Origin: Glandiceps talaboti
Taxonomy: Eukaryota > Hemichordata > Enteropneusta > Spengelidae
Assembly: GCF_964340395.1 (NCBI RefSeq)
Contig: NC_135557.1
Location: 9,595,460-9,615,459 of the forward strand
Direction: 5' to 3'
Length of the DNA stretch: 20,000 nucleotides
A program made the position numbers and the translations under genes. Positions 1 to 9,782 of this stretch are shown piece after piece. Each line of letters opens with the position of its first letter. Position 1 is the first letter of the stretch. A model generated the notes under the pieces. The model was not told where the DNA came from. It did not search any database and saw nothing but the letters and a program-made list of their open reading frames with translations.

Positions 1-27
1 TATATATATATATATATATATATATAT
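1..27. repeat. (TA)n microsatellite, truncated by window edge
   Basis: Pure TA dinucleotide run at the left edge; its full length is not visible. Confidence 0.97.
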
Positions 28-344
28 GCGAGAGTAGGGATATCAAAGATATACATTGAGTGTGATCGAGCATAAAAAGAATCAGTTTGTTTCCCACTTT
101 TATGTAGATATGTGATATTTATGAATATGTAATATATAGTACAGTTTATTAATATAGTTTTAATAGTTTTTTGTGCTTTGAAATTTACTCATATCTTCCC
201 CCCAATGTTCTTTTCCAGAATGTTAATAAATATTATTACGATTATCTGAAGTATGTTATGTATTATTATAAGTACATGTGTATGTGTGAGATGACATATT
301 TAATGTATTTATTAATACGACAAAATATAAAATAATGTTTGCCT
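28..344. other. AT-rich unique DNA, nothing recognised
   Basis: AT-rich sequence with scattered TATA-like strings. I see no coding exon, RNA gene or clear repeat. Confidence 0.6.
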
Positions 345-490
345 TCGATGACATTACGATAACTGTAGGACGAGTTGCTCGCATAGTACATTTTTTCTAT
401 ACGTATGATAAATTATGTCATCAGATCGTTTGTATACAATTTGATGTTATTCCCCAATATTTTTCTTCGTTCAGCCAAGGGAAAAAAGAG
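345..490 (+). repeat. Dispersed element, copy 1 (unclassified)
   Basis: The core at 388-431 matches the reverse complement of 1813-1855. Both read acattttt, a TACGTA-type stretch, ataaatta and then tcagatcgttt, with a few substitutions. The match weakens outwards but resumes at a shared gttcag about 45 bases further on. A short ATG frame (335-559, 74 codons) crosses it, and its peptide resembles the frame in the other copy (FF-x-TY-x-KL-xx-QIV, then FSQ about 12 residues on). This may be an old mobile-element remnant; the family is unknown to me. Confidence 0.5.
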
Positions 491-685
491 TGGTCTGATA
501 TGTCATTGTCACTTTGTGACAACACTATTATAGGTATCGATTATTTTCCGGCTGAATGAAAGAAAAAATATTGTAGAATAACATAATTATACCATTGCCA
601 GTAATATAAAAAAATCGAAGGGAATAATGGCAATTTATTTAGAACTTTTTGATGCACATTTCGAACACAGCAGAATCAATGGCAA

Positions 686-795
686 TGACGTAGACACGCG
701 TTGTCGTGACATACACGCACGTTGTGGTGACGTAGAGCGACCAGAGTATATATTCTATATTTTTTGTTGCACCTGGCTCGTGCATATACGGTAAG
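686..795 (+). promoter_or_regulatory. Possible promoter with short non-coding first exon
   Basis: Two TGACGTAG half-CRE-like sites (686-693 and 728-735) sit within an imperfect direct repeat of about 20 bases (acacgc, gttgt, gtgac order twice, about 694-733). A TATATA string lies at about 737-746. Some 45 bases further on, a good 5' splice site (acg followed by gtaagt) begins at 791. The arrangement would fit a TATA promoter with a tiny untranslated first exon, but each motif is short and no acceptor or coding exon is tied to it. Confidence 0.25.
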
Positions 796-1289
796 TTATA
801 TCTTTTTTACCGGCTTTGAGTTTACTCTATTGCAAGTTCTGATTATTTTAAGTATGTCACGATAACTAGAATACTGGAAACAGATTTTGATTATACAAGA
901 CAAACCCCTTCCCGAAATGCATGAACCCAGCTTGTGGTTGTTGTTTTTTTCAGTGTATCAACAATATCATTTTTACTCAGATTTCCGAGAACAATACTTT
1001 TAGTTAAGAGTATGTGATATATTAATTAAGTTCAACTAATATAGGCGGTGTTAAAATACTTGTTGTAATGCCAGTGTTTTTATGGTATTTAACTAGAAGA
1101 CGCAATAAATTGCAGATAATTAAATACAACATTGCGATCAGGAATATGAAAATGAACTAGCGAGGGCGCATTTGAGGGGGCTTGCTGTTGTCCTTGACAA
1201 CCCTCCGAAGCATGTGACAAATACTAATACCCGGCTCTTGTTCTGTTTAATTATCGTGATAATTTATTCATCACAATACATCGTTTACA
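796..1289. other. AT-rich unique DNA
   Basis: No convincing exon or RNA gene. The reading frame that crosses 1172-1555 begins at TTG and has no family signature, so I do not treat it as a gene. Confidence 0.55.
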
Positions 1290-1366
1290 CCCGCTATAAA
1301 CTCTCGACAATCCGATGGACCACACGACCCGCAACTTATCGAGGGCGACTTATCAAGGGTCGACTG
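1290..1366 (-). mobile_element. Possible pogo/Tigger-like transposon end
   Basis: Read on the minus strand from 1366, the sequence begins CAGTCGACCC and contains reiterated blocks of the form CCCTTGATAAGT and CCCTCGATAAGT, then related strings with gtcgagagtttatagcggg. TA follows immediately outside the CAG terminus (1367-1368). Terminal CAG, TA target duplication and repeated CTCGATAA-type subterminal blocks are typical of pogo/Tigger DNA transposon ends in invertebrates. The partner terminus was not found, so this would be one end of a decayed element extending to lower coordinates. The assignment rests on motif style only. Confidence 0.35.
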
Positions 1367-1764
1367 TATAACAGCAACCGAGAAACACATCACGATGGAT
1401 ATGGTGTTGGGACACTTTTTTCCCGCAAGAGACGTGGTATGTCCCGTGGCCAGCTACCGCACGTAGACAAAATAGACAATGTCGTATCCATTTTCTTTCT
1501 TTCTCGCAGCACAATTAATCAGTCGTTTATTTGCAACTATTTCGGCAACGCCTAGAGGCTATACTATACACATTACATAACAATTATCCATATATTATGT
1601 TTATCGTGCGTATTTCCTGAAGTTCTTTATCAAACAGAATTAGTGTGGTGTATTTTTAATCTAAAACTTAAAAGGACACAAGCTGAGTTCATACGTGTTT
1701 TGGCGTTGTTCTACTGCATTAAAAGGTACTTGTTCTAGTGTACCTACTGAAGGACACTTAACCA

Positions 1765-1880
1765 CCGCTTGCAATTGACTGAACCCAAACCTGATATTAA
1801 GATATAACTCATAAACGATCTGATAATGTAATTTATTGTACGTATCAAAAAATGTCCAGGGAGTTCCTACTGTGCGATTA
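1765..1880 (-). repeat. Dispersed element, copy 2 (inverted relative to copy 1)
   Basis: The reverse complement of 1813-1855 aligns with 388-431. It lies inside a minus-strand ATG frame of 107 codons (1661-1984) whose middle has the segment TFFDTYNKLHYQIVYELY, resembling the peptide of copy 1. The homologous frame remains open in both copies despite nucleotide divergence, which hints at a former protein-coding element. I recognise no domain, and chance openness is possible over such a short span. Confidence 0.5.
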
Positions 1881-2075
1881 ATTGTTTTAACAATGCCAGA
1901 AGACAATTGTAATGTTATAGATGACATGTATGTTTGTTTTTTTATTATTTCGCTTGAGTAAAGAGTAAACTGATCGTGTGCCATTCTACTTTAAATCAAT
2001 CCAAATTATATTTCTGGTTATTTTCGTATTATATTAGTGTCTTGTATGATAATATGAATGCATAAGCATGTGCGC

Positions 2076-2101
2076 TTGTGTGTGTGTGTGGGGGGGGGGG
2101 G
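2076..2101. repeat. (TG)n joined to a run of about 12 G
   Basis: An alternating TG tract runs straight into a homopolymer of about 12 G at 2090-2101, an unusual composition in this AT-rich window and one that could form non-B DNA. Confidence 0.95.
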
Positions 2102-3560
2102 TGTAAACGCGCCCGCCAATCATCAATGTGAGCCTGCCAATGCTCGTGTAAAGCGTCGGTCATCCACATCTTCTCGTAGTGACGTCTGTACATGTCTTGT
2201 GCTTATACAACATAGTTCATTAAATCGTGTAAACGACAGCACGGGTATACTTTGGTTTCAGACAAGTTTAATGTTACTTCTACATTACAAAATTCAGTAT
2301 GTTATTGTTACATGCAACGGTAAAATACCCACTCCGTAAAACAGCATTTAATGAGACTGACCCGCTTTGACAATGTCTACTCTGTTAGCGAGGTCACGAC
2401 AGCTGTCAACTACTTCTGCTAAATGTCACGGTCAACATATGTGTACCACAGCTGAACTCCTCAAATGACGTGATATATGACCCAGGTGGCGGCGGCATGT
2501 GCTGCAACAAACTAGATATTTTAGTACTTTGCAGACATGAGTTTAATTGTCTTATAAATGTCTGTTTATGTCCTAGAAGACGACAGACCGTCGACTGTAG
2601 AACTTTTTCCGTAGCGTCAAAAGATGACGTCAGACCGTAGGACAGGTGCGTGGGGTGAGGCAGGGTGCTATTCTATTCAGTAATTTTTAGGGCATCTGAT
2701 CTGCACTCAGTCATGCAGATATCTAAATATCGTATTATAGATTGTCAGATTTGTCCTTTTTAAATAAAAAAATAATTTAACAGATAATCATATTAATTTC
2801 CTTTATTGTTAGATTATGATATATTTGTATTATCACAAATTATGTTTATTATTAACACATTTATGAAAATGCTCATTTTTTGTTTGGCTTTCAGCTTTAA
2901 ATAATTCGTTTCGTTGCAGGTGCTTCAAAAACTATCAACACAGGCCGCACACGGATTAGTCTCACCATAGGGAAAAAAGGACAAATAATCAATTTTTTCG
3001 CGATTTTCCGGATTTCTAATATTATTTTCTGTATATATTTCAAATAAAGTTTTAAATACTGTTTCCTCTCACTGTTTGTTTTTCTTTCTATTTCCTACCT
3101 GGTATCACTGTCTTACCTGAGTTTATCAGCTTTGCATTAATTAGTAGCTTGCTAGAACAAACTCACCATTTGCCCAAATTAACGCATTATGCTGTGAGTG
3201 TAAACATCCACATTCGCTATGAAAATATAACAAATGTAGTCAAAACGCTTATCGTTTGGCAGCTTTCAATTGTAATATTTTTTTTTTCAATTCATTTCTA
3301 ACCCGTCCATTTACAACATTTTTCACCCACGTGATTTCTGTCTGAAACATTCTAATGTCGTTCAGCACAAGGTAATGTAATTCTACCAAATTAATTTTTT
3401 AAATCAATATATTCCCAAGGGAATTACGTGATTTTGGTGACAATGAATGACTTAACGCTCGTCGCCATTTTATCATTGTTTGGTTTCTCCGCTGAAATGC
3501 GTCCGTTAAATAATTCGGATTTAAAATTACAACATTGCTTTACGGCATAACAATTGCCGT
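2102..3560. other. Unique DNA without a supported gene
   Basis: About 1.45 kb with a perfect CRE-type palindrome TGACGTCA at 2625-2632 and a minus-strand splice-donor-like string (cag followed by gtaaga) with its exon edge at 3117. The sequence upstream of that donor has stops in all three frames. I found no coding exon. Confidence 0.55.
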
Positions 3561-3624
3561 ACGTGATATAGCTAGTGGGACAACAGTATCCATGGTTACG
3601 CGTCTGTTGCTAAGTATATCACGT
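3561..3624 (+). promoter_or_regulatory. X-box-like (RFX) motif inside an inverted repeat
   Basis: GTATCCATGGTTAC at 3586-3599 is a near match to the RFX X-box, a palindrome of GTNRCC and RGYAAC halves, followed by another half-like gttgctaag at 3606-3614. It sits between the perfect 10-base inverted repeat acgtgatata (3561-3570) and tatatcacgt (3615-3624). RFX factors commonly drive ciliary genes in animals. The position 55-80 bases upstream of a candidate first exon fits a core promoter. No expression evidence can be seen from sequence. Confidence 0.4.
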
Positions 3625-3678
3625 CAGTGATAGCTATACGCGAGGATGGTGAAACGGAAATGACGATGAAATAACTTG

Positions 3679-3826
3679 ATGGAAAATATTAATTATTCAA
3701 GGTTTGAACAGGTGTTTTCCTACCACAGAATGGAACCCGGATGTGAAGTAGATATTTCAATAAGTAGACGGCGGCATGAGAAATTAAACATTCAACAAGT
3801 AATCAATATTTTACCAGACGTTTTGA
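3679..3826 (+). CDS. Candidate first coding exon of an unidentified gene
   Basis: An open frame runs from ATG 3679, after an in-frame TGA at 3667. A second in-frame ATG at 3730 lies in a strong Kozak context (cagaATGG). The frame stays open to a 5' splice site, tga followed by gtgagt, at 3827, leaving a phase 1 intron. If the frame is read through instead, a stop comes four codons later. From ATG 3730 the exon encodes 32 residues: an acidic start, a basic patch SRRRHEK, then an amphipathic stretch with INILPDVL. A four-codon upstream frame (ATG 3660 to TAA) precedes it. The X-box-like promoter lies just upstream. I do not recognise the protein. The next exon is not identified, though the acceptor at 5600 is phase-compatible (seen, not proven). 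Chance openness of a 97-base exon is considerable. Confidence 0.35.
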
Positions 3827-4126
3827 GTGAGTGATGGTTGTTTGTACGATATTTTAAAAGTGCGAGTTTAACTGAAAAAGTCGAGAATTGAAATGTTACA
3901 ACTTTCCCCCGATTATGAATGTGTTTGATATATATAAAAAAAAAAAGACACAGACAACAGGTCCCTGCGATCGGAAATGGTAACCACTATATTTCCCCAC
4001 CCACCTTCTACTTCGCTGAACTGTGAAATTAAATTGTGTTTCATTAACGCTGATTTTATAGTACGTTTATACATTGTAGGTATTAAACAAGAATGATCAC
4101 GATTGGTATTGTGAGCGCACGCACAA

Positions 4127-4127
<1 letters not shown>

Positions 4128-4165
<38 letters not shown>

Positions 4166-4188
4166 TGTGCGTGTGTGCGTGTGTGTGT
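4128..4188. repeat. (TG)n microsatellite
   Basis: Long TG run with a few A or C interruptions. The cysteine/valine reading frames here are products of the repeat, not genes. Confidence 0.97.
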
Positions 4189-4219
4189 TTTGGTTTGGAA
4201 AACTTAAATATAGCTGTGT

Positions 4220-4222
<3 letters not shown>

Positions 4223-4280
<58 letters not shown>
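4223..4280. repeat. (TA)n microsatellite
   Basis: Uninterrupted TA run of about 58 bases, 35 bases after the TG tract. Confidence 0.98.
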
Positions 4281-4283
<3 letters not shown>

Positions 4284-5419
4284 TTTGTTATCTTTTATTT
4301 CGCTATGAAAATTATGTTTAGTTGTTTACAAGTGTTTTTTTTAATTTATTTTTTACATACATACATTTAATCGATAGAGCGTTAGTGTTACTAAGATGTG
4401 TTTGTGCATCAAAATATTAGAGAAATCTCGTCATAGATGAAATGTTGGGCGTAATAGCCATGATATTCATGCGTCTCGCATTTCACCGAATTGGTTAAAA
4501 TTCGTTGAAGGTGTACTGTATCGTATATTTCATAGAAGATAGTAAAAACATTCATGATGTGTCGGGACGGGAGAGGAGTAGTGAAAACTCAAAGACAGGT
4601 CGTTTTCTATTTGTAACTTTAATAAATTAGATTTAAATGTTTACCTCTATTTTTTAACAAACGAAAAAAAAATACAACACAGACGAGAAGGAAATATAAA
4701 ACACACAACCAAATAAACAATGCTGTCCCTAGCTACAAAAGTAATTTAGACAAAGTCATGGTAAATTGAGAGATCCGAGGTTTCTTGAAAGTAATAATTA
4801 GATAATTTGATAATTAGATTTACCTGTTCACCTATACCATTTTCTTTATTTTTTGCATATTTTGGTAAATAGTTAATGTGGTTGTGTTTCCATGACTACA
4901 TCATCCGAATAACTGTGAAATGATATGATTCATACAAGTAGGAGGACTCTCCTTGTACATAGTAATTAAATCCAGGACACATGCCTGTATTAATTCCCAC
5001 TTTCTTGGGGAGACTGACAATATCAGATTAAAAAAAAAAAGTCGGTCACCGTGTTTGTAATTTCCTCTGAAAGCTATTACTACTGAGGAAATCGAGCTCT
5101 CAGCTTACAAAGATTCAAGTCGGTGACATTTAGTGGTAATTTTGTTATGCGGATATATTAACCGTGTAATGAACAATTTAAACACTGGAAGTCCCAAAGT
5201 ATGTACACTGCACGACCATTGAAGTCATCAGAAGCGCAGCCCTACTGTCTGTAGAATTAAATCAACGTTCATCAAATAGTTAATATCAACATGTCACAAC
5301 AATAGTTTTAGTTTGAGTCTATCTTAGTTAGTTGAAAGCTTGGCTTCCGCTGTAGTAGTAGTAGTAGCAGTACAGTTACCATACACATCTGCCGACTGTC
5401 TCTTTCGTTGCTGTGATAG
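4281..5419. other. AT-rich unique DNA without a supported gene
   Basis: No RNA gene or convincing exon was found. A short GTA trinucleotide run lies at about 5353-5368, and a pyrimidine-rich stretch ending in AG at 5419 forms the candidate acceptor of the next feature. Confidence 0.55.
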
Positions 5420-5685
5420 GGGGTCTTGTCTGACGTCACGTGGGTAAAAGGACTTGCAGACTACACCACAGAAGAGTCACTTCGAAATAAATCATCACGC
5501 AATAGGTCACACTATAGCGGCAACGACATCGGAGCGGGTTGTAACATTGGACTTATTTTAACAGTAGCAATACAGGAGGTGATTTTCATTTTCAATTTAG
5601 GACTACTATTCGTCCGAGTCGATGGTACCAACGAACGATGCAGTGACCCACACGATGAAGACAGTTTTGCTGATTTTGGCGACAG
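5420..5685 (+). CDS. Candidate exon with strong splice donor; two possible readings
   Basis: The right edge is an excellent 5' splice site, ACAG followed by GTGAGTAT at 5686. Reading 1: an internal exon after the pyrimidine-rich acceptor ending at 5419. It is open for its whole 266 bases and encodes a hydrophilic N-terminal part, a hydrophobic helix (GLILTVAIQEVIFIFNLGLL) and an acidic tail ending DSFADFGD; it contains no ATG in that frame. Reading 2: a first exon starting at ATG 5655 (good Kozak, A at -3) with in-frame ATG 5622 upstream, encoding MKTVLLILAT and ending in phase 1, the usual design of a signal-peptide exon. A further acceptor-like site ends at 5600. The readings are mutually exclusive in frame; I slightly favour a real exon here but cannot choose. 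Confidence 0.35.
5431..5442. promoter_or_regulatory. Overlapping CRE (TGACGTCA) and E-box (CACGTG)
   Basis: A perfect CREB/ATF palindrome at 5431-5438 overlaps a perfect CACGTG E-box at 5437-5442. If the following exon starts a gene, these sites lie about 215 bases before its ATG. They could also occur by chance or fall within coding sequence. Confidence 0.4.
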
Positions 5686-6003
5686 GTGAGTATTTGGAAA
5701 CGTTATTCATCTTCCGAAATTTATTTTGAGGACGAGAGTTAGCCGTTCAAAACTTTAAGCACAGAATTTTGAGGACGTCAAAATTTCTTCCCAAAAATTT
5801 CGACGACGAGCGGGCATTGTAAAACTTCAACCCCAAATTTCTCAAGTTACTTCTATCTCGTTGATGTACTAAATAACTTTGTTTCTGGTTTCTTTCACCT
5901 CTCCTGATATCACTTCTATGTTGAGAAAAGTAGTAGAATGCGTTGCGTCGGTTTCTATAATCTTCTTTTTCCTTCAAATTGTCTTGTTACCGTGTTATTT
6001 CAG

Positions 6004-6044
6004 CACTGTTGATCGTTTCTCCTGTACATATTTTTTCAATATGA
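6004..6044 (+). CDS. Possible second exon continuing the hydrophobic peptide
   Basis: A pyrimidine-rich tract ending in ttatttcag at 6003 makes a good 3' splice site 318 bases after the donor at 5685. Joined in phase 1 to the ATG 5655 reading, it adds the residues ALLIVSPVHIFSI and a TGA stop, so the hydrophobic run continues across the junction. The product would be a very short hydrophobic peptide: 23 residues from ATG 5655 or 34 from ATG 5622. Alternatively the acceptor is a false site and true exons lie outside the window. Confidence 0.2.
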
Positions 6045-7744
6045 TATATTCATAAGTAATGTCATCACGGCAAAGGAGAAACAAAACAGTGTCAATTAGT
6101 TTAATTATTTTCCGATTTGTAGATGTTATCAATTTTATGTGGAAATTCTGACACCATATCTCGATTGAAGGTAGCTACTCTCGCCATAGTTTAAAGTAGT
6201 TTTCAAAATGTGTAAAAAGCTGTTTTCTACAACAGGAAGTTCCTTTCCGATATTTTATCGTTTTATCTCTAAGAAGTTATAGATAAAGTAGTCTTTATAC
6301 TACCAAACCAGAATGACTATAGAGTTTCATTAGGCAGCACGATTTTTTTTTTCACGTCTCAATCTCAAACAAGGTTTTTGGTTACAAATAATACATAAAA
6401 CTAAATACAGACACTGATAGCGCAAAATCAGATAAAAAATGATACAATTTATCTCACTGTGAACATAAATCAAATCACTGTCGGATGAAAGAAGGAAGAT
6501 GTTTTTTAAGATTCAAAAACACAAAACTGTTTATGTATATGATGAATGAGATACAATGTCACATTTTTCAAGTGTGTGCGCGATATCGTTGCCTGTATTA
6601 TGATTTGTATTATTCGTAACACAAAACGTTGTACGAGATGTAAGAAAAACCGCTGTTATGTCTACTGAAACTCTATAGTCTTTCTGGTTTGATAGTAACT
6701 TTTGAATGGCGGGAGGATAGTATTCTTGTTTCATGTGACGACTACACTAGATCTCTGGTTGTCAAACTTGCTCTAAGATATAATGTACTACTAACAACCC
6801 TCCAAAGGTACCTCAAGTCACTAAAGTGTTCGGTAACTTAGATGACTTTTTCGACACTCTATAAATCGACACCATACTATTAATATCTAAATTTGATAAC
6901 ATTCAAACGGATATCTTGCCAAACAGTTCAAGTTAATTTTTAAATATCCCTTCTTGTGATAGCAGGTATTGCAGGTTTAAGTACTAGTCACTGGTAGAGA
7001 CTTTGACGTCGACCGAGCGGGTCAAATAGACTAGGAAGTGATCGTAATGATAGTTCGTTGGGTTTTATTTCGGGTGAAAAATGCGGTTTGCCGATTCTTG
7101 TACTTTGCATTGATAACTGATTATACATTTAGCATGTGGTTGTTGATTGAATAGGGGAGGGCCTGAGGATTTAAGTTTGGACTTCAAAGTGATAACAGCG
7201 GCTGAAAGAAGTTATTCCTCACGAGACCTTTAACATAACAGATCGGCCAATCGGTAATGAGAAGAAGGGGGAAAAACAATTCAACTAATTAGACAAACTG
7301 TACAACGTTTGAGAGAACTCGTTCATGTCTAATTTGCTGGTCAAAAGTTACATTATTTTGCATAGAACAGTGTCTGACCCTTTTGTGTTTTTATCTCAGC
7401 AAATCTGAAAAAAAAACATCATAATCATCAAGTTGTGGTTACCTCTTTCGAAACTTACGCTTTAAAATGAAAATACGGCCAAACTATAATTTTGTTATCC
7501 GAAGTTTTTTTGCATTTCTATCAGCAAAACACAGGAAATTGTAAGAAAATAAAGCAGGTGTAGTTTGTAAAGTTACTGTTTGATGGTCATGAGGGCTTTT
7601 GATTGAATATTCGTGTTGTCATTTGGGACCTGTTTGCATCTGTGTATTTCGTCATACAAAGTGAAGGGTATGGTATGATGACAGAAGTAAATCATCTGAG
7701 TGTTAAAATATTGACTTTAGGGAAACTTTGTCAAGAATGTCGCT
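6045..7744. other. Unique AT-rich DNA, probably intronic or intergenic
   Basis: About 1.7 kb with several acceptor-like pyrimidine-AG strings (for example ending near 7399 and 7530) but no exon with paired signals and a long frame. No RNA gene was recognised. Confidence 0.55.
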
Positions 7745-7751
7745 TCGGTCT

Positions 7752-7826
7752 GGTATCGAATACGAGTCTCCCACCCACCCGCGCCGCGGTAGACGAGAAT
7801 TCTATCTACCACTGAACCGCTCACGC
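7752..7826 (-). pseudogene. Degenerate tRNA-Gly-like sequence (tRNA pseudogene or SINE head)
   Basis: On the minus strand it starts GCGTGAGCGGTTCAGTGGTA, close to the 5' half of tRNA-Gly with its A box. Next comes gaattctcg with an extra four bases, then a B-box-like TATTCGATACC ending at 7752. The anticodon-arm region shares AGAATTCTCG and a GC-rich segment with the true tRNA-Gly genes of this window but has insertions. The expected T-stem pairing and 3' acceptor strand are absent. It is either a decayed tRNA-Gly copy or the 5' head of a tRNA-derived SINE running to lower coordinates; I see no clear SINE tail. Confidence 0.5.
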
Positions 7827-8433
7827 TGACCGTTTGACAAAGTCGATTTTTAGATTAGGTAACTTACCCCGTGGCTCAGTTATCTTCATATAGAACATAC
7901 ATTATGACATGGACATTTTTATTTTTTTAAATCCCCTTTTTCTAAAATCTTTAGACATACAAGAAGATATAATACACTTTGACAAAAACAAAAACTGTTG
8001 GAAGTATTGTTGATTGACATTAATAAAAGCCGCAAAATACACTCAATGTCTTAGACTAGCGCAATTATTTTTTCATGCAGTTTTCAACCGATAACCTTTA
8101 GGCTTGTACTGAATTCGATTAATATATTTCAAGAAAATTACAAACAACATTTTGTTGATAATAATGTTATTGACAGCAAGTGTTTTCATCTCCGACAAAG
8201 TTCATACATTAAAATTAGACAATTAACATAATTCTATTTCTTTCATTTGTCAAAGACGACGAAAAAATGTTAACTGAATTGCACACGTTTGTGATGACTT
8301 TTCTAGACTACTTTTCCCGGCCAAGTTTATGAATTTTGTACAGCTTTCTGGTACTATTTTATTTCATTTTGACATCGAAAATATAATACAAATGTAACGC
8401 TTTGAACTAAAAATCCATCCACCAATCGACGCA
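7827..8433. other. AT-rich unique DNA
   Basis: No open frame, RNA gene or repeat was recognised in this 600-base stretch. Confidence 0.6.
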
Positions 8434-8550
8434 TCCACTCACTCACTCACTCACTCACTCACTCACTCACTCACTCACTCACTCACTCACTCACTCACTC
8501 ACTCATTCACTCACACACTCACTCACTCACTCACTCACTCACTCACTCAT
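8434..8550. repeat. (ACTC)n tetranucleotide microsatellite
   Basis: Nearly pure ACTC units with two variants near 8504-8518. It borders a mixed CATG/CACA stretch. Confidence 0.97.
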
Positions 8551-8640
8551 GCATGCGTGCATGCATGCACATGAACACGCACGCATGCACATACAGACAC
8601 AGAGACAAACACACACAAATAAACACAAATGAATGAATGC
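8551..8640. repeat. Degenerate CATG/CACA/GAAT low-complexity link
   Basis: Short variants of tetranucleotide units (gcatgcatgcac, acacacaaataa, gaatgaatgc) bridge the ACTC and TACA arrays. Confidence 0.85.
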
Positions 8641-8666
8641 ATGCATACATACATACATACATACAT

Positions 8667-8697
<31 letters not shown>

Positions 8698-8717
8698 TAC
8701 ATACATACATACATACA

Positions 8718-8751
<34 letters not shown>

Positions 8752-8826
8752 CATACATACACACACATACATACATACATACATACATACATACATACAT
8801 ACATACATACATACATACATACATAC
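8641..8826. repeat. (TACA)n tetranucleotide microsatellite
   Basis: TACA units with CACA and TATA interruptions. The six overlapping repeat frames here are not genes. Confidence 0.98.
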
Positions 8827-8882
8827 AATCATGTACATATACATGCACATACTGACATACATTCATCATACGTACGCATACA

Positions 8883-9419
<537 letters not shown>

Positions 9420-9575
9420 CTTTATTTTAAAGATCGTTTCTTGTTTTTCGCATCAAGTTTATTTTACTGATATGTGAACTTAAAGAAATTTGACCATTAT
9501 ATTATAGTCACATTATTGTTTTAAGAACTGTGTATTATGCAGTATTATTATTATGTCGGTCGGTCTGTCGGGCAG

Positions 9576-9578
9576 TCG

Positions 9579-9677
<99 letters not shown>
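9576..9677. repeat. (ATCT)n tetranucleotide microsatellite
   Basis: About 25 perfect ATCT units, preceded by a few cggt/cagt variants from about 9555. Confidence 0.98.
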
Positions 9678-9684
9678 GAGTAAG

Positions 9685-9782
9685 CGTCAGTCAGTCAATC
9701 AGTCAATCAGTCCGTTAGTTAGTTAGTCAGTCAATCAGTCAGTCAGTCAGTCAGTCAGTCAGTCAACCAGTCAGTCAGTCAT
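9685..9782. repeat. (AGTC)n tetranucleotide microsatellite with AATC/AGTT variants
   Basis: Starts within eight bases of the ATCT array. Units alternate AGTC, AATC and AGTT, then become mostly AGTC. Confidence 0.95.

Noticed and set aside
1172-1555. 127-residue open frame
   Set aside because: Begins with TTG, not ATG, overlaps the putative transposon terminus and shows no domain.
2581-2600. Second transposon end (gtcgactgta at 2590)
   Set aside because: Shares only about ten bases with the end at 1366 and lacks the reiterated CTCGATAA blocks.
3090-3200. Minus-strand exon before the gtaaga donor at 3117
   Set aside because: All three frames upstream contain stops within a few codons and there is no usable ATG.
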